Source of the DNA: Alistipes sp. | Lineage (GTDB): Bacteria > Bacteroidota > Bacteroidia > Bacteroidales > Rikenellaceae | DNA: 64,000 bases | Direction: 5' to 3' | NCBI GenBank assembly: GCA_017379015.1 | Contig: JAFNXN010000007.1 | Coordinates: 1 to 64,000 of the forward strand | Part shown: positions 34,044 through 43,708 of the stretch, in pieces | Layout: the number at the start of each line of letters is the position of its first letter | Position numbering within the stretch: the first letter of the stretch is position 1 | Program-made: the position numbers and the translations under genes | Notes under the pieces: model-generated | The model's database searches: none | What the model was told of the DNA's origin: nothing | Seen by the model: only the letters and a program-made list of their open reading frames with translations

Positions 34044-35639
34044 ATGAGAAAATTTATCTATTTACTCCTTGCATTGCCACTCTTCATTGCAGGATGTAGC
34101 AACGATCCTGAGACATTAGCACCTGAACAGCTTACCATAACATTGCCCGCCAAAGGTCTTACATTTGACGCAGAGGGTGGAATTGGTGCTATTGCCTACA
34201 CTATTACTAATGCCGCAGAGGATGCTACGGTTGAGGTTACATGCGATGCGGACTGGGTGACAAACATCAAGATTAACAAAAACATTGTATTCTCGGTTCT
34301 GCCTAACGACGATGCGGAGCGTAGCGCACAGATGACTATTAGTTACAAGGATCAGTCATTCACGGTGGACATCATGCAGGTAGGACAGGTATATGACTAT
34401 GACATTTCGTTCAATAATGCAATCCGCATTCCAGTCATAAATGAATACCCTGACAACTACTGCTACTTATATCTATCTAATGATTCCGACGCTGCATTTG
34501 CCCGATTAATGATGATCAACGAGCAGAATGAGATTATCCTCAAGGCTGGCACATACAGTGATTCACAATCAAATATTGAGGCTGAATACAGTGTTTTATC
34601 AATAAATGCAGACACTATTGTTGACCTAGCGGCTTGTGATGCTTCGATTGTTGTTGGTGGCGACATCAATGGCTATACCATTGATGCTAAGTTTGTAAAC
34701 GCGGAGAATCGCAGATGCCGCTTGCGATTTAGCGGCGTAATTGAGGGCATGGCTGACGCCTACAACCACATATCTACTGAGCCATCATCAATGGAGGCAC
34801 ATTTCATTGATGGTACTTACTATGCCTTGATGTATAGCCCAACATTCAACTACACCATCTATATCTCGGATGTAGGCATCGAGAATGACAAATTCATTAG
34901 TAACGGCACATACTATGTATTGGACCTATATGGCGTTATGCCTGAATTTGACAAGGATGGCTATCTTATCATCCCTCAGGGCACATACACCTTCGATCCG
35001 ACAAATAGTCTTAATGAGATGACTATTAGCAATGAATATTCTTCATACTTTGTTATGAACGAGGTTGCTAATGGCCAGTATGCGTATGCCCTATATGACG
35101 ATGCCAAACTTGTTGTTACAGAGGATGGCTTAACTCTTGATGCAACCATCAATGGCGCAAAGCATACGGTAACCTACAGTGGCACCACCAAGTTCTTTGT
35201 TGGCACTTCTGAGGATCGTACATTTGATGCAGATCTCTTGCTTGGTGAGTACTATAGCACCCAGTATTCACAGACATACAATTACAATATATTCCTCACA
35301 GACTTGGGCTTTGATAATAATGGCAACCCAGTACCTGGTAGTACACACTATTCTATTGACCTCTATGGCTTGGAGCCAGAGATTGATGCAGATGGCTACC
35401 TTCATATTCCATGCGGCACCTACACACTCGACTCAACAGGCACCTACCCTGAGTGGAGTGTGGGTACAAGCTACACTGCATACTACAAATTTGACAGCAA
35501 TGGCAATTTTGAGGAAGAGAGCTCATTTGATACAATGACAGTAGTAGTCTCTGAGGGTGGCATCACTGTTGATGGTTATAGCCTTGGTGCTCATCACACT
35601 GTCACATATAATGGAGAGCCAAAGTTCAGCATGGAATAA
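34044..35639 (+). CDS. BACON-like lipoprotein with two copies of an undescribed ~135-residue domain
   Basis: A lipoprotein of 531 residues (LPLFIAGC lipobox). Residues ~30-115 are a BACON-like Ig domain ('GGIGAIAYTITNAAEDATVE', 20; 'DDAERSAQMTISYKDQSFTV', 20). After a diverged first section, two clear repeats follow at ~250-390 and ~395-531. Each opens with G.YY...YS.T.NY, continues with 'LYG..PE.D.DGYL.IP.GTYT.D', and closes with 'HTVTY.G..KF'. The same domain occurs once in the lipoprotein at 62627-63901. Its function is unknown; BACON domains are usually linked to glycan or mucin binding. It is monocistronic, with the repeat-rich intergenic region downstream. Confidence 0.8.
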   Translation: MRKFIYLLLALPLFIAGCSNDPETLAPEQLTITLPAKGLTFDAEGGIGAIAYTITNAAEDATVEVTCDADWVTNIKINKNIVFSVLPNDDAERSAQMTISYKDQSFTVDIMQVGQVYDYDISFNNAIRIPVINEYPDNYCYLYLSNDSDAAFARLMMINEQNEIILKAGTYSDSQSNIEAEYSVLSINADTIVDLAACDASIVVGGDINGYTIDAKFVNAENRRCRLRFSGVIEGMADAYNHISTEPSSMEAHFIDGTYYALMYSPTFNYTIYISDVGIENDKFISNGTYYVLDLYGVMPEFDKDGYLIIPQGTYTFDPTNSLNEMTISNEYSSYFVMNEVANGQYAYALYDDAKLVVTEDGLTLDATINGAKHTVTYSGTTKFFVGTSEDRTFDADLLLGEYYSTQYSQTYNYNIFLTDLGFDNNGNPVPGSTHYSIDLYGLEPEIDADGYLHIPCGTYTLDSTGTYPEWSVGTSYTAYYKFDSNGNFEEESSFDTMTVVVSEGGITVDGYSLGAHHTVTYNGEPKFSME

Positions 35640-35931
35640 ACATATACAACATAGTGTAAGAGTGGTTGGATTGATGCACGACCATCCCACTCTTCAGCCT
35701 ACACAAAATGGGGATGACTAAAAGTAAATTAGTTATCCCTATTTGTTGAGTTGAAGAAAAGGTGCAGTCTTAGGCTTAAGAACCTTTCACCGCTAACGCT
35801 AGGCACAAACAACAAGCAGTCTCTGCGCTCACTTAATCGCAGTGCTACGAAGTCCGGAAAAGCGCAGTTTAGTACGCCTAAATGATCATTTTGGGAACGA
35901 GCAAATTTGAAGTCAGAAGGGACTTACTTGA
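35640..35931. repeat. GGGATGACTAA hairpin copy 3 plus degenerate compound-hairpin element
   Basis: GGGGATGACTAA (35710-35721) pairs with TTAGTTATCCCT (35729-35740). It is followed by 'GTTGAGTTGAAGAAAAGGTG' and later by 'GTCCGGAAAAGCGCAG' with apex TTTAG-TACGC-CTAAA (35868-35882) and 'ATCATTTTGGGAACGAGC'. This is the same order as the complete elements at 52.2 and 54.5 kb, but about 70 bp are inserted between the left arm and the core, and the right CTTTTTATTC end is missing. No gene is seen here. Confidence 0.65.
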
Positions 35932-36101
35932 CCTCGGCATTGATCAGCGAGATAACTTTTAGCGTCAGAGTGGTGTAGCAGTGGCGCTGATATGAAAAAG
36001 CCCTGGATGGACGGGTGTCCGCCTCGTTTGATGTCAGAATGGGTTAGGCTTGTGTTGATTAGCGAGAGGGGATTTATTGTCAGAGCGGTGTGGGAGTGGT
36101 G

Positions 36102-36166
36102 TATCACAAAAGAAATCACCCAAGGGATAGTACTTGACGTACATTCCATTCAGGGCTCTTGTGATA
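36102..36166. other. Hairpin inside the guaA-side tandem array
   Basis: TATCACAAAAG (36102-36112) pairs with CTCTTGTGATA (36156-36166), one mismatch. It encloses ATAGTACTTGACGTACATTCC, whose centre GTAC-TTGAC-GTAC is a small stem. The interior closely matches the guaA terminator interior at 36371-36391, but the outer stem is different. Confidence 0.6.
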
Positions 36167-36356
36167 GAATGAGTTAGGTTGGGGAGTGAGAGGGGATTTT
36201 GTGTTAGAAGGCTGCAGATACAACGCGCAGCAGAAATCCCGACGATGGGCTGCGTGAGGGCACGTTTGATGTCAGAAGGGGTTAGGCTTGGCCTCGGCAT
36301 TGATCAGCGAGATAACTTTTAGCGTCAGAGTGGTGTAGCAGTGGCGCTGATATGAA

Positions 36357-36404
36357 AAAGCCCTGGATGGATAGTACTTGGCGTACATTCCATTCAGGGC
36401 TTTG
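36357..36404 (-). terminator. Terminator of guaA with conserved apical hairpin
   Basis: AAAGCCCTGGATGG (36357-36370) pairs with CCATTCAGGGCTTT (36390-36403), 14 bp with one G-U. The interior is TAGTACTTGGCGTACATT with a GTAC-TTGGC-GTAC apex. On the minus strand TTTTT follows the stem, 40-87 bp after the guaA stop. Confidence 0.8.
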
Positions 36405-36443
36405 ATTGAAGCGTCGCTGATGCGCCGCTATCACGCTAAAAGC

Positions 36444-37973
36444 CTACTCCCACTCAATCGTTGCTGGTGGCTTCGACGAGATGTCGTAGACTACGCGGTT
36501 GACGCCGCGGACCTTATTGATAATCTCGTTTGAAAGACGTGCGAGGATCTCGTATGGGATGTGTACCCAGTCGGCGGTCATACCGTCGGTAGACTGCACA
36601 GCACGAAGTGCCACGCAACGCTCATAGGTACGCTCATCGCCCATAACGCCTACACTCTGCACGGGGAGGAGGATAGCTCCTGCCTGCCAGATCTTATCGT
36701 ACCAGCCTGTCTCACGAAGGATGTCGAGGTAGATCTTATCAACGTTCTGAAGGATCTCAACCTTCTCGCGAGTGATATCACCGAGGATGCGGATAGCAAG
36801 GCCTGGGCCTGGGAATGGGTGACGGCCGATAAGGTGCTCAGGCATGCCCATAGAGCGACCTACGCGGCGCACCTCATCCTTGAACAATAGGCGCAAAGGC
36901 TCAACAACCTTAAGACCCATCTTCTCGGGAAGGCCACCTACGTTGTGGTGCGACTTGATGACTACGGCAGTGCCGTTAACCTGTGCCGACTCAACAACAT
37001 CGGGATAGATGGTACCCTGTCCGAGCCACTTAACGCCCTCGAGCTTCTTAGCCTCCTGCTCGAATACCTCCACGAAGTCACGACCGATGATCTTACGCTT
37101 GGTCTCAGGGTCTGAAACACCTGCAAGGTCGCCAAGGAACTTATCCGAGGCATCAACACCCTTAACATTAAGACCCATACCACGATACGACTCGATAACC
37201 TCGTCGAACTCGTTTTTGCGAAGTAGACCTGAGTCTACGAAGATGCAGTACAGACGCTCGCCAATAGCCTTATGTAGCAACATTGCGGCAACTGATGAGT
37301 CTACACCACCCGATAGTCCTAGGACAACCTTATCCTCGCTAAGCTGCTCGCGTAGCTGCGCCACGGTGCTCTCCACGAAGCTCTCAGGAGTCCAGCTACC
37401 TGCGCAACCGCAGATGCCCATAACGAAGTTACGCAACATCTCGAAGCCCTGCTCCGAGTGGTAGACCTCTGGGTGGAACTGAATACCCCATGTCTGCTCA
37501 GCCTCGATGCGATAAGCAGCTACGGCAACATCCTCGGTAGAGGCAACTATCGAGTAGCCCTCGGGTATTGTGGTGATGGTATCGCCATGCGACATCCACA
37601 CCTGTGACTCGGCATTTAGACCCTGCATGAGAGGATCGGCAGCATTCACCACGCGCATCTTAGCACGGCCATACTCGCGGCTAGGCGAAGCCTCAACCTT
37701 GCCACCGAAGAAGTGAGCAAGATACTGAGCACCATAGCATACGCCGAGTAGTGGCAGCTTACCCTTTATTGCGTCGAGGTCGAAATGCGGAGCGAACTCA
37801 TCGCGCACCGAACGAGGTGATCCTGAGAGGATTACACCACGTACCGACTCATCCAACGCTGGAGGGTTGTTGAATGGGTGAATCTCACAATATACCTGCA
37901 TCTCACGAATGCGTCGTGCGATGAGCTGCGTGTACTGCGAGCCGAAGTCGATAATTAAAATCTTCTCTGTCAT
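36444..37973 (-). CDS. guaA: GMP synthase (glutamine-hydrolysing)
   Basis: Converts XMP to GMP using ATP and ammonia from glutamine. It is 509 residues from the start at 37973 ([20 protein letters not shown], 20); the in-frame ATG at 38051 would add 26 residues not seen in the family and lies within a leader hairpin. The N-terminal class I amidotransferase has its catalytic cysteine in [11 protein letters not shown] and the His-Glu pair in '[11 protein letters not shown]'. The ATP-pyrophosphatase domain has the P-loop SGGVDSSVA. The C-terminal dimerisation domain ends '[15 protein letters not shown]'. It lies downstream of guaB on the same strand, separated by 255 bp of structured repeat. Confidence 0.98.
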   Translation of the reverse strand: MTEKILIIDFGSQYTQLIARRIREMQVYCEIHPFNNPPALDESVRGVILSGSPRSVRDEFAPHFDLDAIKGKLPLLGVCYGAQYLAHFFGGKVEASPSREYGRAKMRVVNAADPLMQGLNAESQVWMSHGDTITTIPEGYSIVASTEDVAVAAYRIEAEQTWGIQFHPEVYHSEQGFEMLRNFVMGICGCAGSWTPESFVESTVAQLREQLSEDKVVLGLSGGVDSSVAAMLLHKAIGERLYCIFVDSGLLRKNEFDEVIESYRGMGLNVKGVDASDKFLGDLAGVSDPETKRKIIGRDFVEVFEQEAKKLEGVKWLGQGTIYPDVVESAQVNGTAVVIKSHHNVGGLPEKMGLKVVEPLRLLFKDEVRRVGRSMGMPEHLIGRHPFPGPGLAIRILGDITREKVEILQNVDKIYLDILRETGWYDKIWQAGAILLPVQSVGVMGDERTYERCVALRAVQSTDGMTADWVHIPYEILARLSNEIINKVRGVNRVVYDISSKPPATIEWE

Positions 37974-38005
37974 ATTGTGTTTATTGTTTCTCTTTTTTAG
38001 CTCTA

Positions 38006-38047
38006 CGGAAATATTACCCACACGCGTTGCATGTCTTGATATTTCCG
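38006..38047 (-). promoter_or_regulatory. Leader hairpin upstream of guaA
   Basis: Perfect 9-bp stem CGGAAATAT (38006-38014) / ATATTTCCG (38039-38047), 33 bp before the guaA start codon on the minus strand. Its right arm is the beginning of the 35-bp repeat that recurs next to guaB. It may influence guaA expression or mRNA processing. Confidence 0.45.
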
Positions 38048-38076
38048 ACACTGGCAGATGCCAAATCAGCCTTACT
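38042..38076. repeat. 35-bp direct repeat, copy A
   Basis: Identical over 35 bases to 38196-38230. It begins TTTCCGACACTGGCAGATG and ends CAGCCTTACT; a further CAGCCTTACT lies at about 38092-38101. Confidence 0.9.
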
Positions 38077-38078
38077 CA

Positions 38079-38128
38079 TTAATCACGACAGCAGCCTTAC
38101 TAACTCCACCTAGTTTGGTCGTGGTTAA
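38079..38128. other. Hairpin between the two 35-bp repeats
   Basis: TTAATCACGAC (38079-38089) pairs with GTCGTGGTTAA (38118-38128): 11 bp, one G-U pair. It lies in the guaB-guaA spacer. Confidence 0.6.
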
Positions 38129-38139
38129 TAGGAAGAGAT

Positions 38140-38230
38140 GATTTGAAGCTGCTCTGTGGCGGAAATACCGGAGCATACTTGGCGTATGTGAGGATTTTCC
38201 GACACTGGCAGATGCCAAATCAGCCTTACT
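38140..38230 (-). terminator. Compound hairpin at the guaB 3' end, including 35-bp repeat copy B
   Basis: GATTTG (38140-38145) pairs with CAAATC (38216-38221), CTGC with GCAG, GTG with CAC, and CGGAAA (38160-38165) with TTTTCCG (38195-38201). The apex is CATAC-TTGGC-GTATG (38174-38188). It starts immediately beyond the guaB stop (38229-38231), whose first bases lie inside the repeat (38196-38230). It has no T-run, so it may be a processing or partial termination site within the guaB-guaA transcript. Confidence 0.55.
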
Positions 38231-39704
38231 ATTCACCACGAGAATAGTTAGGAGTCTCGCTAGTAATAGTAATATCGTGTGGATGGTTCTCCGTCACACC
38301 GCTTGAAGTAATGCGGATGAAGCGAGCTGTCTGCAAGGTGTCAATATCCTTAGCACCGCAGTAGCCCATACCTGCACGAATACCACCAACAAGCTGATAA
38401 ACAGTCTCAGCAAGCTTACCCTTGAAAGGAACGCGACCCACGATACCCTCTGGCACGAGCTTCATGATGTTGCCCTCAGAGCCCTTCTGGAAGTAGCGAT
38501 CTGCAGATCCAGCCTTCATAGCGTCGATAGAGCCCATACCGCGGTATGCCTTGAACTTACGACCGTTGTAGATGATGGTCTCACCTGGTGACTCCTCGGT
38601 ACCAGCGAACATTGAGCCTACCATCACGCAGTTACCACCAGCAGCCAACGCCTTAACAATATCGCCCGAGTAGCGCAAGCCACCATCAGCGATAATAGGC
38701 ACACCAGCCTTCTTTGCCTCTGTCGAAGCATCGTAGATTGCCGAAAGCTGTGGCACGCCAACACCTGCGATGATACGTGTAGTACAGATCGAGCCTGGGC
38801 CGATACCCACCTTGATGCCGTCAGCACCATTCTCGATGAGATACTTAGCTGCCTCAGCTGTAGCGATGTTACCCACAACAACGTCGAGGTGAGGATATGT
38901 CTCCTTGATCTGACGAAGAAGACCCACAACACCCTTAGTATGACCATGTGCCGAGTCAAGAACTACGGCATCCACCTCCTCATTTACGAGTGCAGCCACA
39001 CGATCCATAGCATCAGGTGTGATACCGATACCCGCAGCTACGCGAAGGCGACCCTTAGAGTCCTTACAAGCGTTAGGGTTATCCTTAAGTTTGGTGATGT
39101 CGCGGTAGGTGATAAGACCCACAAGCTTACCATTGTCGTCAACCACAGGGAGCTTCTCAATCTTGTTTGCAAGCAACACCTCAGCAGCAGACTTAAGGTC
39201 TGTCTCGTGTGTTGTCACGATATTCTCCTTGGTCATCACCTCGTCGATGAGGCGGTTCATATCGCTCTGGAAGCGGAGGTCACGGTTTGTGACAATGCCG
39301 ATGAGCATACCCTCGTCATCAACCACTGGGATGCCACCGATCTTGTTCTCCTGCATCAAAGCGAGGGCATCACCCACGGTGTTATCCTTGCGGATGGTCA
39401 CAGGGTCGTAGATCATACCGCTCTCGGCACGCTTCACACGGCGAACGTGCGCAGCTTGCGCAGCGATAGACATGTTCTTATGGATTACGCCGATACCACC
39501 CTCACGAGCCAGTGCTATGGCTAATGTTGCCTCGGTCACGGTATCCATTGCCGCAGAGACGATAGGTATGTTCAGCTGAATATTGCGAGAGAAACGACCC
39601 ACAGTCGATACCTCGCGAGGCAAAACCTCAGAATAGGCAGGCACGAGCAACACATCATCAAATGTGAGACCTGTTGTCAGTACCCTTTCATCGATAAAAG
39701 ACAT
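38229..39704 (-). CDS. guaB: Inosine-5'-monophosphate dehydrogenase
   Basis: NAD-dependent oxidation of IMP to XMP, the committed step to GMP. The 491-residue length is standard. The barrel carries the catalytic loop [20 protein letters not shown] (20), with the active-site cysteine in SICTTR. Two CBS domains (about residues 95-205; '[20 protein letters not shown]' and '[20 protein letters not shown]', 20 each) are inserted as usual. The C-terminal flap region has '[10 protein letters not shown]'. It is the first gene of the pair with guaA and has a promoter overlapped by a long dyad (39729-39767). Confidence 0.98.
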   Translation of the reverse strand: MSFIDERVLTTGLTFDDVLLVPAYSEVLPREVSTVGRFSRNIQLNIPIVSAAMDTVTEATLAIALAREGGIGVIHKNMSIAAQAAHVRRVKRAESGMIYDPVTIRKDNTVGDALALMQENKIGGIPVVDDEGMLIGIVTNRDLRFQSDMNRLIDEVMTKENIVTTHETDLKSAAEVLLANKIEKLPVVDDNGKLVGLITYRDITKLKDNPNACKDSKGRLRVAAGIGITPDAMDRVAALVNEEVDAVVLDSAHGHTKGVVGLLRQIKETYPHLDVVVGNIATAEAAKYLIENGADGIKVGIGPGSICTTRIIAGVGVPQLSAIYDASTEAKKAGVPIIADGGLRYSGDIVKALAAGGNCVMVGSMFAGTEESPGETIIYNGRKFKAYRGMGSIDAMKAGSADRYFQKGSEGNIMKLVPEGIVGRVPFKGKLAETVYQLVGGIRAGMGYCGAKDIDTLQTARFIRITSSGVTENHPHDITITSETPNYSRGE

Positions 39705-39728
39705 AGCAATCAGGTTTATAATTTTATG

Positions 39729-39767
39729 TTGCGCACAAAATTACGAAAAATAATCGTAAAGTGCAAC
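39729..39767 (-). promoter_or_regulatory. guaB promoter overlapped by an extended dyad
   Basis: Minus-strand -7 box TAATTTTG (39743-39736) with GTTG (39767-39764), one mismatch from TTTG, 20 bases upstream. Between them lies the inverted repeat TTACGA (39741-39746) / TCGTAA (39754-39759), flanked by outward arms GTTGCGCAC and GTGCAAC. The dyad would cover the whole promoter, as expected for an operator; no regulator can be named. Confidence 0.5.
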
Positions 39768-39827
39768 ATGTATCGTTATTTTTTTAACATATACGAATAT
39801 TCGGTTATCGCTACATGCCGAAATCCG

Positions 39828-41930
39828 CTAAAAGTTTTTAAACGTACTCCACGATCCATTCTGCTCAGCCTCAGCCTCGAGCGCATCGGGCAGCTCGGGG
39901 AAGTAGTCAAATCCGGTCCACTTCTCGATCTGGTCGACACTCACCGCATAGTTGGTATATGAGTCCGAATATGCGCGATGCTCGAACCAGAAGCCTACCG
40001 TAGAGGCATCGACAATGGCTCCCGAGGAGTCAGTCTTCACCTTAAGCACCACCTTGTAGAAGTAGTTAGGCACGGGGACCTGCTTTGAGTCATCCTTTGC
40101 CTTGGTGTAGTTTATCGTCTTGCTCTCGCCACTCTTGTTGAACGCCACACCAGTGACGATGTAGAGCGTCTTGCTCTCAGCCATATCCTGCAATGCTGCC
40201 TCCAGCTTCTGCCATATACCGCCATTGAAGCCAGCCTGAATCTGTGGCACAGAGTTAGTTACGTAGAATGTCTGAAGCTGCATCTCGCGAATACCGTTAC
40301 GCGAAGCATTAGGTATAAGATGTCCTCGCGAGTAGTCCCCCGCATAGCTTCGCGAACAGAGGTTTACCTGATCCGAGGTGCTGATATATGGGTTCCAATC
40401 CCAGCTGCCGGGGCGCGAGTAAGAGCCCATGTGACGGCTCTCAAGCGGATACGCCACCCAGAGCGACGTATAGGTATCTACGTCGTAGAAGTGGGTATAG
40501 TTACGCTCAGCACCCACCTTGATAGGCACTGTCAGGGCATTGGGATATGCGCCATCTGTTCGCTCGGCAGGGAGCTCCAAGAAGCCCTCAACATCGGGGG
40601 TTACTGGGGGCTCTGGTTTCTCGATAACAAGTTCGCCATCAAGCTCATAGAGTACAGGAAGCACACCTCCACTCTGAAGCGAGGCGTAGCTACCAAAACT
40701 ATCATAATCCCTATGATACTGCACAAACTTTGCAACCGAGAGGTTCTCGATGCGAAAACGCCCCTCACCCTCGTGCTTAACACTCCATAGCGCACCCTCC
40801 TCCTGGTTGGTGCTCACATTGAAGCTATTGTAGTTGCCCTTCTGATAGAGGTAACGACCATCGACAGCCTGACAAATAGTGTAACCATTTGCCGCCGCCT
40901 CGAACACAAAGGCATTCTCGCAACTCTGAACTTTAATCTCGCCATCGTCATCGAGATCGCCCTCAGCGGTATCAAGATAGCCGTATGACGAGAGCACGGG
41001 GAGTGCCACACAACGCTCAGCACCAATAAGATATGCCTTTCCCGAAGTAACCTTATCGACACGTCGGAAGGTATAAGTTGCCTTCTCAGGCTCAGGATCT
41101 GGCAGTGTTACAGGGAGTTCGGTATAGCCTCCAGCCGCAAGCATCAATCTATCATCCTCATCTATCACTACGCTCTGCTTAAAGCTCTTATCGCCAGAGA
41201 CAACCTCTACTGTATAGTTGTCGCCACCACGCAACTCGAGAGGCATCGCAACGAAGTATATTGGGTTGGTGGCCAACAGCGGCTCCGAAGGCTTAAGGGT
41301 TATGCTGCGCGAAGCACTCACCGAGCTATAGTCTACAACGCCTTTAACTAGGTCGACGCAGCACTTGCCAGCCAACGAGCGACCACTCATCGTAAGAGTT
41401 ATCTCGTCGACAAGCATTCCCTCCTCAACATTTTTCAGTATTATAGCTCCATGGGCTGCAATGCGCTGAAAGGAGACAACAAGCTCCTCGGGACGCTCCT
41501 CACACATCTCATGACGAGCTATGCGCAGATCGGCATTCGAGTCATAGCACAAAGCTGTAGGATGCTGCACCTCGGGGATTTCAATGTAAACTTGATTGAT
41601 ATTGAGCTTCTCACTGGCAATATATGCCGAGTGTGGGTATATAGCATCGTAGCTCCACGCCTCAGTCTCAACATCTTGCTCAGGGTCAACATTGAAGATA
41701 GCCTGACCCTTCTCATCGACCGCAGAGCACGTCACCTCGTAGCCACGAACACCATTCTCAATAAACAATATCTCATCACCCTCGCACCACGACACCTCGC
41801 CAACAAGTGAGGGGGCAACAACCCTCATCACCAAGGAGTCAGCCTCAACGGTGGGTGTTGACACACTTGCGTTGCACGCCGTAACAACTACAAGGAGTAC
41901 CGATAATATAAGCTTAACAATAACTCTCAT
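39828..41930 (-). CDS. Lipoprotein with fimbrillin-like N-terminus and C-terminal DNA/RNA non-specific endonuclease domain
   Basis: A 700-residue lipoprotein (lipobox VLLVVVTAC). Residues ~30-275 resemble the fimbrillin/Mfa-like family ('VSWCEGDEILFIENG', 'AWSYDAIYPHSAYI'). Residues ~290-430 form an unassigned domain rich in aromatic residues, perhaps beta-trefoil-like. Residues ~465-690 match the NUC1-type beta-beta-alpha-metal nuclease family: the catalytic histidine is H537 in YSRGHLIPNASRNG, and the metal-site asparagine segment is 'NSVPQIQAGFNGGIWQKLE' (19). The usual DRGH has Ser instead of Asp. Degradation of extracellular DNA or RNA at the cell surface is inferred. It follows the esterase gene by 17 bp on the same strand. 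Confidence 0.85.
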   Translation of the reverse strand: MRVIVKLILSVLLVVVTACNASVSTPTVEADSLVMRVVAPSLVGEVSWCEGDEILFIENGVRGYEVTCSAVDEKGQAIFNVDPEQDVETEAWSYDAIYPHSAYIASEKLNINQVYIEIPEVQHPTALCYDSNADLRIARHEMCEERPEELVVSFQRIAAHGAIILKNVEEGMLVDEITLTMSGRSLAGKCCVDLVKGVVDYSSVSASRSITLKPSEPLLATNPIYFVAMPLELRGGDNYTVEVVSGDKSFKQSVVIDEDDRLMLAAGGYTELPVTLPDPEPEKATYTFRRVDKVTSGKAYLIGAERCVALPVLSSYGYLDTAEGDLDDDGEIKVQSCENAFVFEAAANGYTICQAVDGRYLYQKGNYNSFNVSTNQEEGALWSVKHEGEGRFRIENLSVAKFVQYHRDYDSFGSYASLQSGGVLPVLYELDGELVIEKPEPPVTPDVEGFLELPAERTDGAYPNALTVPIKVGAERNYTHFYDVDTYTSLWVAYPLESRHMGSYSRPGSWDWNPYISTSDQVNLCSRSYAGDYSRGHLIPNASRNGIREMQLQTFYVTNSVPQIQAGFNGGIWQKLEAALQDMAESKTLYIVTGVAFNKSGESKTINYTKAKDDSKQVPVPNYFYKVVLKVKTDSSGAIVDASTVGFWFEHRAYSDSYTNYAVSVDQIEKWTGFDYFPELPDALEAEAEQNGSWSTFKNF

Positions 41931-41947
41931 ATTGATAAAGATAGATG

Positions 41948-43129
<1,182 letters not shown>

Positions 43130-43191
43130 TTAATAATATTACAAAGGTAAGATTTTTTTCGTATATTTGCTACCCAACCAAGACATATTAT

Positions 43192-43689
43192 ATGAAAATA
43201 GGAATTATCTCAGATACTCACCTAACATTCGACGATCAACTACGCGAATTTCTTGCGCCGTGCGACGAGATATGGCATGCAGGAGATATAGGCTCACTCG
43301 AGCTTGCCGACGAGATCGCCCAATTCAAACCTCTGCGCGCCGTCTATGGCAATATCGACGGAGGCATCATACGTCGCGTCTACCACGACTTCACACTATT
43401 CGAGGTTGAGGGCGTTCGCGTGCTGATGACACACATTGGCGGTAAGCCACGCAACTACTCGCCCAAGGCACTGCAACACATCCACGCCTCACGCCCAAAG
43501 ATCTTTGTTGCAGGTCACTCCCACATACTTCGCGTCGAGTATGACAAGATCTACGAGATGCTATTTATCAACCCAGGAGCTGCTGGAAACTACGGAATAC
43601 ACCACCTCCGCACCGCAATACGCCTCGATATTGAGAATGGCGAGATAAAGAATATGGAGATTGGTGAGTGGAACAAACATGTAGGATAA
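43192..43689 (+). CDS. yfcE: YfcE/MJ0936 family metallophosphodiesterase
   Basis: A 165-residue calcineurin-like phosphoesterase. The metal-binding motifs are in order: SDTH (residues 6-9), 'WHAGDIGS', 'VYGNIDG' (GN-D type), 'MTHIGG', and 'VAGHSHI' (GHSH). Its natural substrate is unknown; homologues hydrolyse phosphodiesters. A TATATTTG box (43162-43169) lies 22 bp upstream as a probable -7 element, overlapping the divergent region of the esterase gene. It is followed 19 bp later by a hydrolase gene. Confidence 0.9.
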   Translation: MKIGIISDTHLTFDDQLREFLAPCDEIWHAGDIGSLELADEIAQFKPLRAVYGNIDGGIIRRVYHDFTLFEVEGVRVLMTHIGGKPRNYSPKALQHIHASRPKIFVAGHSHILRVEYDKIYEMLFINPGAAGNYGIHHLRTAIRLDIENGEIKNMEIGEWNKHVG

Positions 43690-43708
43690 ACCATTAACAA
43701 TAAACGAT

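Larger units (their letters stand above)
35932..36405. repeat. Tandem array of four ~120-bp units; units 1 and 4 share 80 identical bases
   Basis: Bases 35932-36011 are repeated without a mismatch at 36292-36371, exactly 360 bp away. Two diverged units lie between, near 36047 and 36171. Each unit begins with a variant of GTCAGAAGGGGTTAGGCTTG, followed by TTGATYAGCGAGAGG, and carries GTCAGAG.GGTGT in the better copies. Units 1 and 4 end in AAAAAGCCCTGGATGG. Short open frames through it are on both strands and have no family resemblance, so I treat it as non-coding. Confidence 0.8.

Noticed and set aside
35913-36300. Several short open frames on both strands in the guaA-side repeat array
   Set aside because: They arise from the tandem units, overlap one another and contain hairpin arms; no family motifs.
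35640-36443. CRISPR array
   Set aside because: Units are about 120 bp, partly diverged and contain hairpins rather than short identical repeats with unique spacers; no cas genes are present.
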